From Sphingomonas sp. R647 (GTDB taxonomy: Bacteria > Pseudomonadota > Alphaproteobacteria > Sphingomonadales > Sphingomonadaceae): DNA of 64,000 nt. A program made the position numbers and the translations under genes. The notes below the pieces were generated by a model. It ran no database searches and had not been told where the DNA came from. It saw only the letters and a program-made list of their open reading frames with translations. Location of the stretch: NCBI RefSeq assembly GCF_020177055.1, contig NZ_JAIQXT010000001.1, positions 788,529-852,528 of the forward strand, given 5' to 3'. Below are positions 49,883-58,563 of this stretch, piece by piece (the stretch's first letter is position 1; each line of letters opens with the position of its first letter).

Positions 49883-50314
49883 TTAGCGGGCCGGGGACCA
49901 GTCGGGGGCGGCGAGCTCGAACCCGGCAAAGTCGAAGCCGGGCACCACGATGCAGCTGACCAGCGCCCAGCCGCGATGCGCGTCCGCCGCCTGCCAGCGA
50001 GTCGCTGGAACGCGTGCTTGCGGCTGGTAGCCAGCAAAGACATCGCCGCCAAGTACGATCGTCTCAGGATTGGCGTCCGCCGCGTCGGCGATCATCAGGT
50101 CGAGCGGCGACCCGGCGTGCCACAGCCACAGCTCATCGGCATCGACGCGGTGCCAGTGCGACCTTTGCCCCTGTTCAAGCAGGAACAGGATCGCCGTGCC
50201 GGGCGAGCGGCCGCCGTCCCCAAGTGATTGAGAACGCCATGTTTCCCGGTACCAGCCGCCCTCGGGATGGGGGGCGAGAGCGAGGCGTTCGATAAGGGTG
50301 CGGGCTTCCTGCAT
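49883..50314 (-). CDS. DUF985 (cupin_5) family protein
   Basis: A 143-residue single cupin. Family pattern: LIERLALAPHPEGGWYRETWRS, then TAILFLLEQGQRSHWHRVDADELWLWHAG, and ATRWQAADAHRGWALVSCIVVPGFDFAGFEL. The His residues in SHWHRVDADE are the expected metal-binding set. Family function is unsettled; some members have been linked to sugar-epimerase-like folds. Divergent from the glycine-zipper gene at 50407. Confidence 0.88.
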   Translation of the reverse strand: MQEARTLIERLALAPHPEGGWYRETWRSQSLGDGGRSPGTAILFLLEQGQRSHWHRVDADELWLWHAGSPLDLMIADAADANPETIVLGGDVFAGYQPQARVPATRWQAADAHRGWALVSCIVVPGFDFAGFELAAPDWSPAR

Positions 50315-50406
50315 GGAGGATGAACTGCACGAAATGTTACGTTCATGAAACCCCGCCCAAAGCCGCAGCGTTCTTTCCCCGAGTTCAGGAAGATGGAGTA
50401 GAGATT

Positions 50407-50733
50407 ATGCGTAACCTGATGCTGGCGCTTGGCGCCGCTTCGCTGGCCGTCCCCGCGACCGCCATGCTGCCCAACACCTCGAGCGAGGCGCAGGCGCAGA
50501 GCAAGAAGAACCGCCAGGCCTATCGCGAGTGGAAGGGCCGTGATGGCCGCCGCTATTGCCGCAAGCCGGATGGTACGACCGGTCTGGTCGTCGGCGGTGT
50601 TGCTGGCGCGCTGGTCGGTCGCACGATCGACACGCGCGGTGATCGCACGGTCGGGACGCTGGCCGGTGCCGCAGTCGGCGCACTGGCGGGCCGCGAGATC
50701 GAGCGGAGCGGTAGCCGCAAGCGCTGCCGCTAA
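50407..50733 (+). CDS. Glycine-zipper 2TM-domain protein
   Basis: A 108-residue protein beginning MRNLMLALGAASLAVPATAM, a signal peptide, then a basic segment with one cysteine (GRDGRRYCRKPDGTTG) and a glycine zipper GLVVGGVAGALVGRTID followed by GTLAGAAVGALAGREIE. Such proteins usually insert in or lie against the outer membrane (Rcs/SlyB-like). It is followed by a terminator and a related gene at 50835, which suggests a duplicated pair. Confidence 0.8.
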   Translation: MRNLMLALGAASLAVPATAMLPNTSSEAQAQSKKNRQAYREWKGRDGRRYCRKPDGTTGLVVGGVAGALVGRTIDTRGDRTVGTLAGAAVGALAGREIERSGSRKRCR

Positions 50734-50760
50734 TCCAGACCTTCTTTGCGTAAATGATTC

Positions 50761-50793
50761 GGGGCGCGGGATATTTCCGCGCCCCGTTTCGTT
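50761..50793 (+). terminator. Rho-independent terminator
   Basis: GGGGCGCGG (50761-50769) pairs with CCGCGCCCC (50777-50785) around GATATTT, followed by GTTTCGTT. Confidence 0.75.
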
Positions 50794-50834
50794 GGCCAAT
50801 CAGACGCGGGGGGTATCCGACAGGGAGATGCCCA

Positions 50835-51215
50835 ATGACTAATCTGATCCGTACCGGCATGATCGCATTGAGTGGGAGCGCGATGGCGCTGACCGGTGCC
50901 TGCAGCCAATATGGCGGCGACCGACCGGGCTATGCCAGCCGCGGCGACTGGGACGCCGCACGCTATTATCGCGATGGCAGCTATGAAGAGCGCCGCCTGA
51001 GCCGTGGCGACAATGTCTATGTCGGGCGCGACGGGCGCTATTACTGCAAACGCAGCGATGGCAGCGCGGGCTTGATCGTCGGCGGCATTGCCGGCGGCGT
51101 GCTCGGCAACATCATCGCGCCGGGCGGATCGAAGACGCTGGGCACGATTATCGGCGCCGCCGGTGGTGCAGCGATCGGGTCTTCGGTCGATCGCGGCGAA
51201 GTGCGCTGCCGCTAA
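50835..51215 (+). CDS. Glycine-zipper 2TM-domain protein (second copy)
   Basis: A 126-residue protein; the start at 50835 (MTNLIRTGMIALSGSAMALTG) gives a signal sequence. A variable aromatic segment (YGGDRPGYASRGDWDAARYYRDGSYEERRL) follows, then GRDGRYYCKRSDGSAG like its neighbour, and a glycine zipper GLIVGGIAGGVLGNIIAPGG, GTIIGAAGGAAIGSSVD ending RCR. The shared Gly-zipper and CR ends with the 50407 product indicate duplication. Function unknown. Confidence 0.8.
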   Translation: MTNLIRTGMIALSGSAMALTGACSQYGGDRPGYASRGDWDAARYYRDGSYEERRLSRGDNVYVGRDGRYYCKRSDGSAGLIVGGIAGGVLGNIIAPGGSKTLGTIIGAAGGAAIGSSVDRGEVRCR

Positions 51216-51280
51216 AGCGGGTTCAGCTTCGCTGAACGCGGTTTCGCAACGTTAACCGGAAGGGTGTAGTGCGTGGAGCA

Positions 51281-52447
51281 ATGCTTCGCGTGCTCACCCT
51301 TTCGTCGTTGTTCCCCGACACGTCGCGGCCCAATTTCGGCGTGTTTGTCGAGCGGCAGACGCTTGGGTTAGCGGCGCATCCAGACGTCGAATTGAAGCTG
51401 GTCGCGCCGGTCGGGCTCCCGCCCTGGCCGCTGTCTCGTTTGGGGCGCTATGCAGCGCTGTCCGCCCTTCCCCGGCACGAAGACTGGAAAGGCGTCGAAA
51501 CCTGGCGTCCGCGCTTTGCCAATCTGCCGGGGACCGGGGGGCGGTTTCATGCGGCGATGCTGGCAGCCCGACTGAAGCCGCTGTTGCGCGCGATCCGGCG
51601 TGATTTCCCGTTCGACGTGATCGATGCGAGCTTCTTCTTTCCCGATGGCGTCGCGGCGGTCGAGCTAGGCCGCGTGTTTGGCGTGCCGGTGTCGATCAAG
51701 GCGCGCGGCGCGGATATCCACCATTGGGGCCGCGCGCGGGGGACTTCCGCACAGATATTGGAGGCGGGGAAGCGTGCCGATGGGCTGCTCGCGGTCGCCG
51801 GGTCGATGCGGGACGACATGGTCGCACTGGGGATGGATGGCGCGAAGATCTGCGTTCATCGCACGGGCGTCGATCTCGACCGGTTCGCGCCGCGCGACCG
51901 GGCGGCGGCGAAGGCTGCGTTGGGGGTCAGCGGCCCGCTGGTCGCGAGCGTCGGCGCGCTGATCCCGCGCAAGGGGCATGACATCGTAATCGACGCGGTC
52001 GCGGCGGTGCCCGGTGTGCGGCTGATGATCGCTGGCGAGGGGCCGGAGCGCCCAAAGCTTGTGGGGCAGATTGCGCGGCTGGGGGTTGGCGACCGAGTGA
52101 CACTGATGGGCAGCGTGGCGCATGGCGAGCTGCCCCGATTGCTCGCGGCTGCGGATGTGATGGCGCTGGCGTCATCGTCCGAGGGGCTGGCAAACGCCTG
52201 GGTCGAGGCGCTGGCGAGCGGGACGCCGGTGGTAATCCCCGATGCCGGCGGCGCGCGCGAGCTGGTGACGGCGCCGGAGCATGGTCGGATCGTTGCGCGG
52301 AATGCGCAGGCGTTTGCCGAGGCGATCAGCGCATTGATCGCTGCCCCTCCCCCGGTCGATGCGGTGCGCGCCGGGGCCGCAGGGTTCACCTGGGAGGCGA
52401 ACACTGCGGCGCTGTACGCGCATCTGATGGGGTTGGTGCGCGCTTAG
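51281..52447 (+). CDS. Glycosyltransferase family 4
   Basis: A 388-residue GT-B enzyme (ATG at 51281 preceded by GGAG; a GTG 12 nt earlier is an alternative). The N-terminal half starts MLRVLTLSSLFPDTSRPNFGVFVERQ; the C-terminal half carries GALIPRKGHDIVIDAVAAV, MIAGEGPERPKL and the nucleotide-sugar binding EX7E in SSSEGLANAWVEALASGTPV. It transfers a sugar from a nucleotide donor, probably onto a lipid or polysaccharide; no sugar pathway neighbours identify the acceptor. The stop overlaps the convergent DUF3089 gene. Confidence 0.9.
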   Translation: MLRVLTLSSLFPDTSRPNFGVFVERQTLGLAAHPDVELKLVAPVGLPPWPLSRLGRYAALSALPRHEDWKGVETWRPRFANLPGTGGRFHAAMLAARLKPLLRAIRRDFPFDVIDASFFFPDGVAAVELGRVFGVPVSIKARGADIHHWGRARGTSAQILEAGKRADGLLAVAGSMRDDMVALGMDGAKICVHRTGVDLDRFAPRDRAAAKAALGVSGPLVASVGALIPRKGHDIVIDAVAAVPGVRLMIAGEGPERPKLVGQIARLGVGDRVTLMGSVAHGELPRLLAAADVMALASSSEGLANAWVEALASGTPVVIPDAGGARELVTAPEHGRIVARNAQAFAEAISALIAAPPPVDAVRAGAAGFTWEANTAALYAHLMGLVRA

Positions 52448-53565
52448 CGCTTCTTCTCCCACGCCGCCGCCTGTACCTCGGCCAACTTCACCAAATCACC
52501 GAGCGCCAGGTTCATGTCGATCAGGTGCAGCCCCCAATCGTCGAGCCGCTGCGGGCCGACCATCAGGTCGCCGGGAATGTCGTCGGTGCGCGCATCGGCG
52601 GGGTCGGGCTTCAGCGTCATCTCGAAATAGCTCGCCCCGTCCTTCGCGACACAGGCGCCCGCGATCATGCCGGGCAGTTTGACGAAGTTGGTGGTGACGG
52701 GCGCGCCGCCCTTGCTCCACGCAAAGGCGGGGGCCGATCCGATCAGCGAGCCGGTGGGGAGATAGGCGTCGAGCGTTGCGGAGCCGCCATCGAGCGCGGC
52801 AGGGTTGGTGCAGGCGACCTGCATCCCCGCAGCGGCGCGAGCAAAGCGGCTCTTGGCGGGCGGCGGGACGGTGGCGCGGAAGCTGACATAGGTCACGACG
52901 CAGCCGGTTTCGGTGGCGCTGGCACAGGTCGGGATCGACTTGAGCGTGCCGGTGCGCTGGCCCGCAGTGAGCTCGAGATTGAAACCGATCGGCATCGCCG
53001 AGATGATCGGCTTCATCGCTGCGGGTTTGCCGTCGAACTCACGCTCGAGCAGCTGCGATAGCATCCGCGCGCCCTGGCTATGGCCGATCAGGACGACGCC
53101 GCGCCCCTGATTGTCGTGCTTCATGTAATCGTCGAACGCCGCCTTGACGTCGCGATAGCCGAGCACGGGGTCGGCGCCGGACGTCTGGCCGGTCATCACC
53201 GCGCGCAATGCCTTCATCGTTACCTGGCGGTACATCGGCGCGAAGACGCGGCACACGCTGCGGAAGCGCGCCGCCTGAATCATCGCGACGCGGCGCTCGG
53301 CGGCGTCGATGCTGAGGTCGCTATTCGGCGTCTCATCGGTCGAAACGGTGGGATAGACGTAGAAGCAATCGAATTTCGGGTTTGCTGCTGCGGTAAACTT
53401 CTCGACCGTGCGCGATCCGTCGGGCGCGACCACCGTAGCATCGAGATTGACGGTGCAGGCATCCTCCCGACCCGGGCGGCAGAGCCAGTTGGCGGTATCG
53501 CGATAGTCGGCAGGCGCGGGTGCCGCGACCTGAGCGGCGGTGATCGCAATTGCGGCGGTCAGCAT
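52444..53565 (-). CDS. DUF3089 alpha/beta hydrolase, exported
   Basis: A 373-residue protein with a short signal-like start (MLTAAIAITAAQVAAPAPA) and an alpha/beta hydrolase core: FDCFYVYPTVSTDE, FAPMYRQVT, and the nucleophile elbow GHSQG with Ser163 followed by ARMLSQLLE. These are DUF3089 hallmarks; the family is lipase/esterase-like with unknown substrates. A C-terminal region has PGDLMVGPQRLDDWGLHLIDMNL. It converges with the glycosyltransferase gene. Confidence 0.85.
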   Translation of the reverse strand: MLTAAIAITAAQVAAPAPADYRDTANWLCRPGREDACTVNLDATVVAPDGSRTVEKFTAAANPKFDCFYVYPTVSTDETPNSDLSIDAAERRVAMIQAARFRSVCRVFAPMYRQVTMKALRAVMTGQTSGADPVLGYRDVKAAFDDYMKHDNQGRGVVLIGHSQGARMLSQLLEREFDGKPAAMKPIISAMPIGFNLELTAGQRTGTLKSIPTCASATETGCVVTYVSFRATVPPPAKSRFARAAAGMQVACTNPAALDGGSATLDAYLPTGSLIGSAPAFAWSKGGAPVTTNFVKLPGMIAGACVAKDGASYFEMTLKPDPADARTDDIPGDLMVGPQRLDDWGLHLIDMNLALGDLVKLAEVQAAAWEKKR

Positions 53566-53710
53566 GGTCTTCTCTCCCCGTTATTTTGCGATCCATATGC
53601 ACGAGTCGGAGCACGATTGGAAGATCGGGTATGGCGATCACTTGCGCGGGCGACCGCAATGCCAGCAACTGTCGCTTGCGCGGCCGCCCCGAGCGGGCAA
53701 GGTTGGTCGC

Positions 53711-54829
53711 ATGGCATTCGCCCCTGCCCTTGCCCTGTTGCTGGTGACGCAGAGCGTTCCAACGGACGCCGCACGCGCGCTAGAGGATGCCGGCCGCTAT
53801 CGTGAAGCTGAGCCGATCCTGCGGCGTGCGGTTGGCGACGCGGGGCGCAGGCCGAGCGATGCGCTGGCCGATGCGGCGGAGCGACTGGCGGACAATCTGG
53901 CGAAGCAGGCCGAGCCACTCTATCGGCGGGCGTTCGAGATTCGGCTCGCGCGGCATGGCGCGGCGCATCCGGCAGTCGCGCGCAGCCTGAGCCAGTTGGC
54001 GGGCCTTGCGGCGGATGCCGGGCGGCTGGACGAGGCGGAGGCGCTGTCGGCGCGGGCGCTCGCGATCCTCACCGCTGCCGGGCCGGATGCGCGGCTCGAC
54101 CTCACCCGTGCGCAAGGCAACCGCGCTGGCATCTTGGCGGCGATAGGGCGCGGCGAAGACGCCTATGCGCTGTATCGCGAGGCGGCGGCGACGTTGCAGC
54201 GGCTGGGGCCAGGGGCGGAGGCGGAGTTTGCGGTCGCGCTCAATAATCTGGGGTCGCATCTGGTTCGGATGGCGGGTGCGACCAGCGTGCAGGCGGGGTT
54301 TCGGCGGAGCTTTACGCTGCGCCAGGCGGTGCTGTCCCCACCCCCGCCGATCGGTGCCCCGGCGACAGGCGGGAGCGAGCGGGTCGACGCAATGCTGCGC
54401 CGCCGGTTGCTGTTCGACGCCGCGATGGCGTTGCGCATGGCGCTGGGCGTGCGTGTGAAGCTGTTCGGCGAGATGCATCCCGATACTGCCAACAGCCTGA
54501 ACGGGCTGGCGGCGGCGGAGCGGGCACTGGGGCGGCGCGACGCGGCGGAGGGGCTGTACCGCCGCGCATTCAGCATCAAGCTGGCGATGCTGCCGGCCGG
54601 CGACCGCGATCGGGTGATTGGGGCGTGGAGCCTGGCCAGTGTGATCGTGGAGGATGGTGCGCGTGCCGGCGAAGCGCGGGCACTTTACCGGACGGCAGCG
54701 GCAGAGGCGCTGGCGGCGCAGGGGCGGCATGCGGACTATGACCGCGCAGCGAGCGCCGAGTTACGGAGTTTCGCCCCGATCTTCACCGGGCAGGTGCGGA
54801 CCGCCTGGACGCTTGCGAACGCGCGTTAA
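53711..54829 (+). CDS. Exported tetratricopeptide-repeat protein
   Basis: A 372-residue protein. The start at 53711 (MAFAPALALLLVTQSVPTDA) supplies a signal peptide; the frame extends upstream without one. TPR-like units recur: AARALEDAGRYREAEPILRRAV, DNLAKQAEPLYRRAFEIRLARHG, DAGRLDEAEALSARAL and LGRRDAAEGLYRRAFSIKLAML; several match the kinesin-light-chain style of 42-residue repeats. No partner is evident. Its stop overlaps the stop of the convergent Mth938-like gene. Confidence 0.78.
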   Translation: MAFAPALALLLVTQSVPTDAARALEDAGRYREAEPILRRAVGDAGRRPSDALADAAERLADNLAKQAEPLYRRAFEIRLARHGAAHPAVARSLSQLAGLAADAGRLDEAEALSARALAILTAAGPDARLDLTRAQGNRAGILAAIGRGEDAYALYREAAATLQRLGPGAEAEFAVALNNLGSHLVRMAGATSVQAGFRRSFTLRQAVLSPPPPIGAPATGGSERVDAMLRRRLLFDAAMALRMALGVRVKLFGEMHPDTANSLNGLAAAERALGRRDAAEGLYRRAFSIKLAMLPAGDRDRVIGAWSLASVIVEDGARAGEARALYRTAAAEALAAQGRHADYDRAASAELRSFAPIFTGQVRTAWTLANAR

Positions 54830-55188
54830 TCGAGCGGATAGAGCGCCGCAGCTACGCCACGGAGTTCGGCGCGCAGCACGCCCCACAGACGCGCTGCGGC
54901 CCGGCTGTCCATCGGCTCGATGCCGAAGGGCAACGCCGCTTCCAGCGCGGCCGGGGGCCGGCGCAGCGTCGTCCCGGTGCCGAGGATCAGGAATTCCGGC
55001 AGCGGGTCCATCGCCAGCAGCGGCGCGAAATCGGCCACGGTCAGCTCCGCGAGCGGCGGCGGCGACCAGCCATCGGCGCGCGTGGGGGTGAGGATCAGGC
55101 CGTCATACACCCCGTCATCGACGCGGAAACCGCGACCGCTGAACCCCGAGACGACCGGACCCTCGATCCGGGTCCGGTCGACCCGCAT
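54826..55188 (-). CDS. Mth938-like domain protein (DUF498)
   Basis: A 120-residue protein with family features: an initial strand (RTRIEGPVVSGFSGRGFRVDDGVYDGLILTPTRADGW), LPEFLILGTGTTLRRPP and a closing GIEPMDSRAAARLWGVLRAELRGVAAALYPL. Its ATG overlaps the secF stop (ATGA), so it is translationally coupled to secF. Mth938/NDUFAF3-type proteins are frequently found next to the Sec auxiliary genes in alphaproteobacteria, and mitochondrial homologues assist complex I assembly. Confidence 0.88.
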   Translation of the reverse strand: MRVDRTRIEGPVVSGFSGRGFRVDDGVYDGLILTPTRADGWSPPPLAELTVADFAPLLAMDPLPEFLILGTGTTLRRPPAALEAALPFGIEPMDSRAAARLWGVLRAELRGVAAALYPLD

Positions 55189-56165
55189 CAGGGCATGTCC
55201 TTGAAGTCGGCAGGGCCTGTGCGCTCTGCACCCTTCGGTCCGGTCGCTTCCTTGGGCAGGAAGCTGTCGGGCTTGAGCCGCAGCCACAGCAGGATCGCCG
55301 CCGAGACATAGACCGACGAGAAGGTGCCGATGACGATGCCGAGCAGCATCGCTGCGGTGAAGCCGAAGATCACGTCGGGTCCAAGCACCAGCAGGATGGT
55401 CAGCACGATGCCGATCGAGAGCGAGGTCACGACGGTGCGCGACAGCGTTTCGTTGATCGACAGGTCGAGCAGCTCGCCCATCTCCATCTTGCGGTATTTG
55501 CGCATATTCTCGCGAATACGGTCATACACGACGATGGTGTCGTTCAATGAGTAGCCGATGATCGTCAGGATCGCGGCGACGATGTTGAGGTCGAACTCAA
55601 GCTGGGTCAGCGCGAAGAAGCCGAGCGTCAGCGCAACGTCGTGGAACAGCGCGAACAGCGCGCCGACGCCGAACTGCCATTCGAAGCGGAACCAGACATA
55701 GAGCGCGATAGCAATCATCGCGAGCGTCAGGCTGATCGCGCCGTTGCGGAACAGCTCTTCCGAAACCTTGCCCGACACGCTCTGTGCGCCTTCGACCTGT
55801 GCGCCGGGATAGCCTTGCTGGATCGTGGCGCGGATTGCCGACGCCGCCTTGTTCGCCGCTTCCTCACCACCCTCGGGCAGCGGGGTGCGGACCGAATATT
55901 CGTTCGTCGATCCGCTGCGCTGAATCGTCGCCTCGCCATAGCCGAGACCTTCGACCCGCTGGCGCAGCGTTTCGATCTCGATCGGCTGGCTGAAGGTCAC
56001 GCGGGTCTGTTGCCCGCCGACGAAATCGATGCCGAGGTTGAAGCCCTTGACGAAGCACAGCACGATCGAACCGATGATGAGCAGCATCGACAACGCCATC
56101 GCCACGTTCCGCCATTTCAGGAACGGGATGTTGGTGTTGTCAGGGACGAGCTTGAGAGGGCGCAT
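55188..56165 (-). CDS. secF: Protein translocase subunit SecF
   Basis: A 325-residue inner-membrane protein with six helices: a first helix (WRNVAMALSMLLIIGSIVLCFVKGFNLGIDFVGG), a periplasmic loop, then the RND-like block GAISLTLAMIAIALYVWFRFEW, LTIIGYSLNDTIVVYDRIRENMRKYR and FGFTAAMLLGIVIGTFSSVYVSAAILLWL. It works with SecD to pull exported proteins through SecYEG using the proton gradient. Order is yajC-secD-secF-Mth938-like on the minus strand. Confidence 0.97.
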   Translation of the reverse strand: MRPLKLVPDNTNIPFLKWRNVAMALSMLLIIGSIVLCFVKGFNLGIDFVGGQQTRVTFSQPIEIETLRQRVEGLGYGEATIQRSGSTNEYSVRTPLPEGGEEAANKAASAIRATIQQGYPGAQVEGAQSVSGKVSEELFRNGAISLTLAMIAIALYVWFRFEWQFGVGALFALFHDVALTLGFFALTQLEFDLNIVAAILTIIGYSLNDTIVVYDRIRENMRKYRKMEMGELLDLSINETLSRTVVTSLSIGIVLTILLVLGPDVIFGFTAAMLLGIVIGTFSSVYVSAAILLWLRLKPDSFLPKEATGPKGAERTGPADFKDMP

Positions 56166-56177
56166 ATCTGGGCGGCC

Positions 56178-57821
56178 TTAAATATTGATCGTCTTGGGAC
56201 GGTTGCGCTTCAGATAATCGGCAACGAGCAGACGCGTGAAGGTGACGCCGGTGAACACCGAGGTGATGATGCCGATGGCGAGCACGACCGCGAAGCCGCG
56301 GATCGGGCCGGTGCCGAACAGGAACATGATCGCCGCCGAAATGACGTTGGTGATGTTCGCGTCGAAGATCGCGCGGCTCGCTTCCTTGTAGCCGAACTCG
56401 ACCGAAGCAATCGCGGCGCGGCCACGGATGCGCTGTTCTTCACGGATGCGTTCGTTGATCAGCACGTTGGCGTCGACCGCCGCACCGATAGTCAGCACGA
56501 AGCCGGCGATGCCGGGCAACGTCAGCGTGGCACCAAAGAACGCCATCACGCCGAGCACCATGACCGCGTTCACCAGCAGCGCGGCGGCGGTGTAGACGCC
56601 GAAACGCAGATAGGTGAACAGCATGAACGCGATCAGCGCGAGCGTGCCGACGATGCCGGCAAGGATGCCCTTTTCGATCGATTCCTGCCCGAGCTCGGCC
56701 GAGACGGTGCGCTCCTCGACCACCTTGAGCGCAACGGGCAGCTTGCCCGAACGCAGCGCGATGGCGAGTTCGTTGGCGCTTTCGACGGTGAACCCGCCCG
56801 AAATCTGGCCGCGACCGCCGAGGATCGGTTCGTTGATGTTCGGCGCGGAGATGACCTGACCATCGACAATGATCGCGAACGGCTTGCCGGTGTTGGTCTG
56901 GGTCGCCTGGGCAAAGCGGCGGCCGCCCTGCGTGTCGAAGGTGAAGCCCACCACGACGCGCTGGTCCTGGTCGAATTCCTGCTTGGCGTCGATCAGCTGA
57001 TCGCCGCTGACGATGATCTGACGCTTGAGCGCGATCTTTGCGACCTCGCCCTCTTTGGTCGGATAGGCGATATAGGGCGCGCCACCGGGAGCGCCCGGAT
57101 AGGCCATGATCTCGCTGCCGATCGGCGGACGGCCCGCAGCGATCTCCGCCGGGTTGGCGGTGGTGTCGACCAGCTTGAACTCAAGCCGTGCGGTGGTGCC
57201 GATCGTGCGCTTGAGCGCCTCGGGATCCTTGACCCCGGGCACTTCGACGAGGATGCGATTGCGCCCCTGAAGGATGATCGTCGGTTCGAGCGTGCCGAGC
57301 GCGTTGATGCGGCGATCGACCACTTCGCGTGCGTCGCCCATTGCCTGCGTCACCGCCTGATCGAGCCCAGCGCTGGTCTGGCTGACGATGAAGCGGGTGC
57401 CGTCGCGCACCTCGATCGTCCATTCGCGCTGGCCGGACATGCCGACACCGCTGCCGGTCAGCTGGAGCAGGCGTTCGCGCGCGGCATCAACCTGTGCGAC
57501 GTTGCGCACCATGAAGCTGATGCGATTGTCCCGGGTGGAGATGTCGCCGATGTCGATCCGCGGATCCTGACGGCGGAACTCGGTTTCGATCTCGTCGCGC
57601 TTGGCCGCGAGGCGCGTGCGCGCGAGATCATCGACATCTGCCTCAAGCAGGATCGAGCTGCCGCCGGCGAGGTCGAGGCCGAGGTTGATCGATGGCTGCG
57701 GGATCCACGACGGCCAGCGCTCACGCGCGCTTTCCGGCACGAAGCTGGGGATCGCCAGCAGCATGCAGACGGCGATGCTGAGCCAGACTGCCCAGACCTT
57801 CCACTTGGGAAAATCGAGCAT
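56178..57821 (-). CDS. secD: Protein translocase subunit SecD
   Basis: A 547-residue membrane protein starting MLDFPKWKVWAVWLSIAVCMLLAIPSF. The large periplasmic domain follows, with LGLDLAGGSSILLEADVDD at the first conserved motif and VEVPGVKDPEALKRTIG. The C-terminal RND-type membrane block has LLVNAVMVLGVMAFFGATLTLPGIAGFVLTIGAAVDANVLINERIREE. It partners SecF, 13 nt downstream, and is preceded by yajC 2 nt upstream, so one transcript is likely. Confidence 0.97.
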   Translation of the reverse strand: MLDFPKWKVWAVWLSIAVCMLLAIPSFVPESARERWPSWIPQPSINLGLDLAGGSSILLEADVDDLARTRLAAKRDEIETEFRRQDPRIDIGDISTRDNRISFMVRNVAQVDAARERLLQLTGSGVGMSGQREWTIEVRDGTRFIVSQTSAGLDQAVTQAMGDAREVVDRRINALGTLEPTIILQGRNRILVEVPGVKDPEALKRTIGTTARLEFKLVDTTANPAEIAAGRPPIGSEIMAYPGAPGGAPYIAYPTKEGEVAKIALKRQIIVSGDQLIDAKQEFDQDQRVVVGFTFDTQGGRRFAQATQTNTGKPFAIIVDGQVISAPNINEPILGGRGQISGGFTVESANELAIALRSGKLPVALKVVEERTVSAELGQESIEKGILAGIVGTLALIAFMLFTYLRFGVYTAAALLVNAVMVLGVMAFFGATLTLPGIAGFVLTIGAAVDANVLINERIREEQRIRGRAAIASVEFGYKEASRAIFDANITNVISAAIMFLFGTGPIRGFAVVLAIGIITSVFTGVTFTRLLVADYLKRNRPKTINI

Positions 57822-57822
57822 C

Positions 57823-58164
57823 TCAGTCGTTCGCGGGCTTGCCGCCGAGCGGCTGGACCTCGACGATGGTCGCCTTGACCACCTTGACCTTCACGGTCGG
57901 AGCGATCTCGACATTGGCGTAGACGTCGTCGACCGACACCACCTTGCCTACCAGACCGCCCGCCGTGACGACGGTGTCGTTCTTCTTCATCGAGCCGATC
58001 GATGCCTGAAGCGTCTTCATCCGCTTTTGCTGCGGGCGAATCATCAGGAAGTAGAAGGCGACGAAGATCAGGACGAGCGGCGCGATCGAAAGGAACGAGG
58101 CGGCTCCGCCGCCCTGGCCTGCCGCGCTGCCTGCGGCCTGTGCAAATGCTGGGGTGATGATCAT
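57823..58164 (-). CDS. yajC: Sec accessory protein YajC
   Basis: A 113-residue protein. One hydrophobic helix (SIAPLVLIFVAFYFLMIRPQ) ends in the family signature RPQQKRMK, followed by a small cytosolic domain (LQASIGSMKKNDTVVTAGGLVGKVVSVDDVYANVEIAPTVKVKVVKATIVEVQP). The N-terminus includes a signal-like AFAQAAGSAAGQGGG stretch. It is the first gene of the yajC-secD-secF cluster and associates with SecDF. Confidence 0.95.
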   Translation of the reverse strand: MIITPAFAQAAGSAAGQGGGAASFLSIAPLVLIFVAFYFLMIRPQQKRMKTLQASIGSMKKNDTVVTAGGLVGKVVSVDDVYANVEIAPTVKVKVVKATIVEVQPLGGKPAND

Positions 58165-58357
58165 GGGTTTCCCGGGCCTGGAGTGTGGGCCTATTGGTGG
58201 GGAGCCAAGCCCCCCGGTTCAAGCGGCGCGGGCTACCACTTGTGTTGCGACCATGCAACTGTGGCGGATCATCGTGCGAAGTCGGCCACGCCAGCCGGCA
58301 AGGTGACAGAACCCCTTGCATCCCCGGCAACACGCGCCTAGAGGGCCTGCCTTCGGT

Positions 58358-58434
58358 CGGGGCGTAGCGCAGCCTGGTAGCGCATCACACTGGGGGTGTG
58401 GGGGTCGCAGGTTCGAATCCTGTCGCCCCGACCA
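58358..58434 (+). tRNA. tRNA-Pro (GGG anticodon)
   Basis: A 77-nt cloverleaf: acceptor CGGGGCG pairs with CGCCCCG, D arm GCGC...GCGC, anticodon loop CTGGGGG with anticodon GGG, T arm GCAGG-TTCGAAT-CCTGT, and an encoded ACCA end. It reads proline codon CCC (and CCU by wobble). Confidence 0.95.
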
Positions 58435-58563
58435 AGATTTCCTGCACAAGGCGATTGCCGCCGGTGCGGCCTTCCGCAGATCAGATACACTCCCCAGTCT
58501 GCTTGTTGTTACGGCTGTAACGCAAGGGATGCATCCGCCGCGCGGCTTGCTATAGATCGCGTT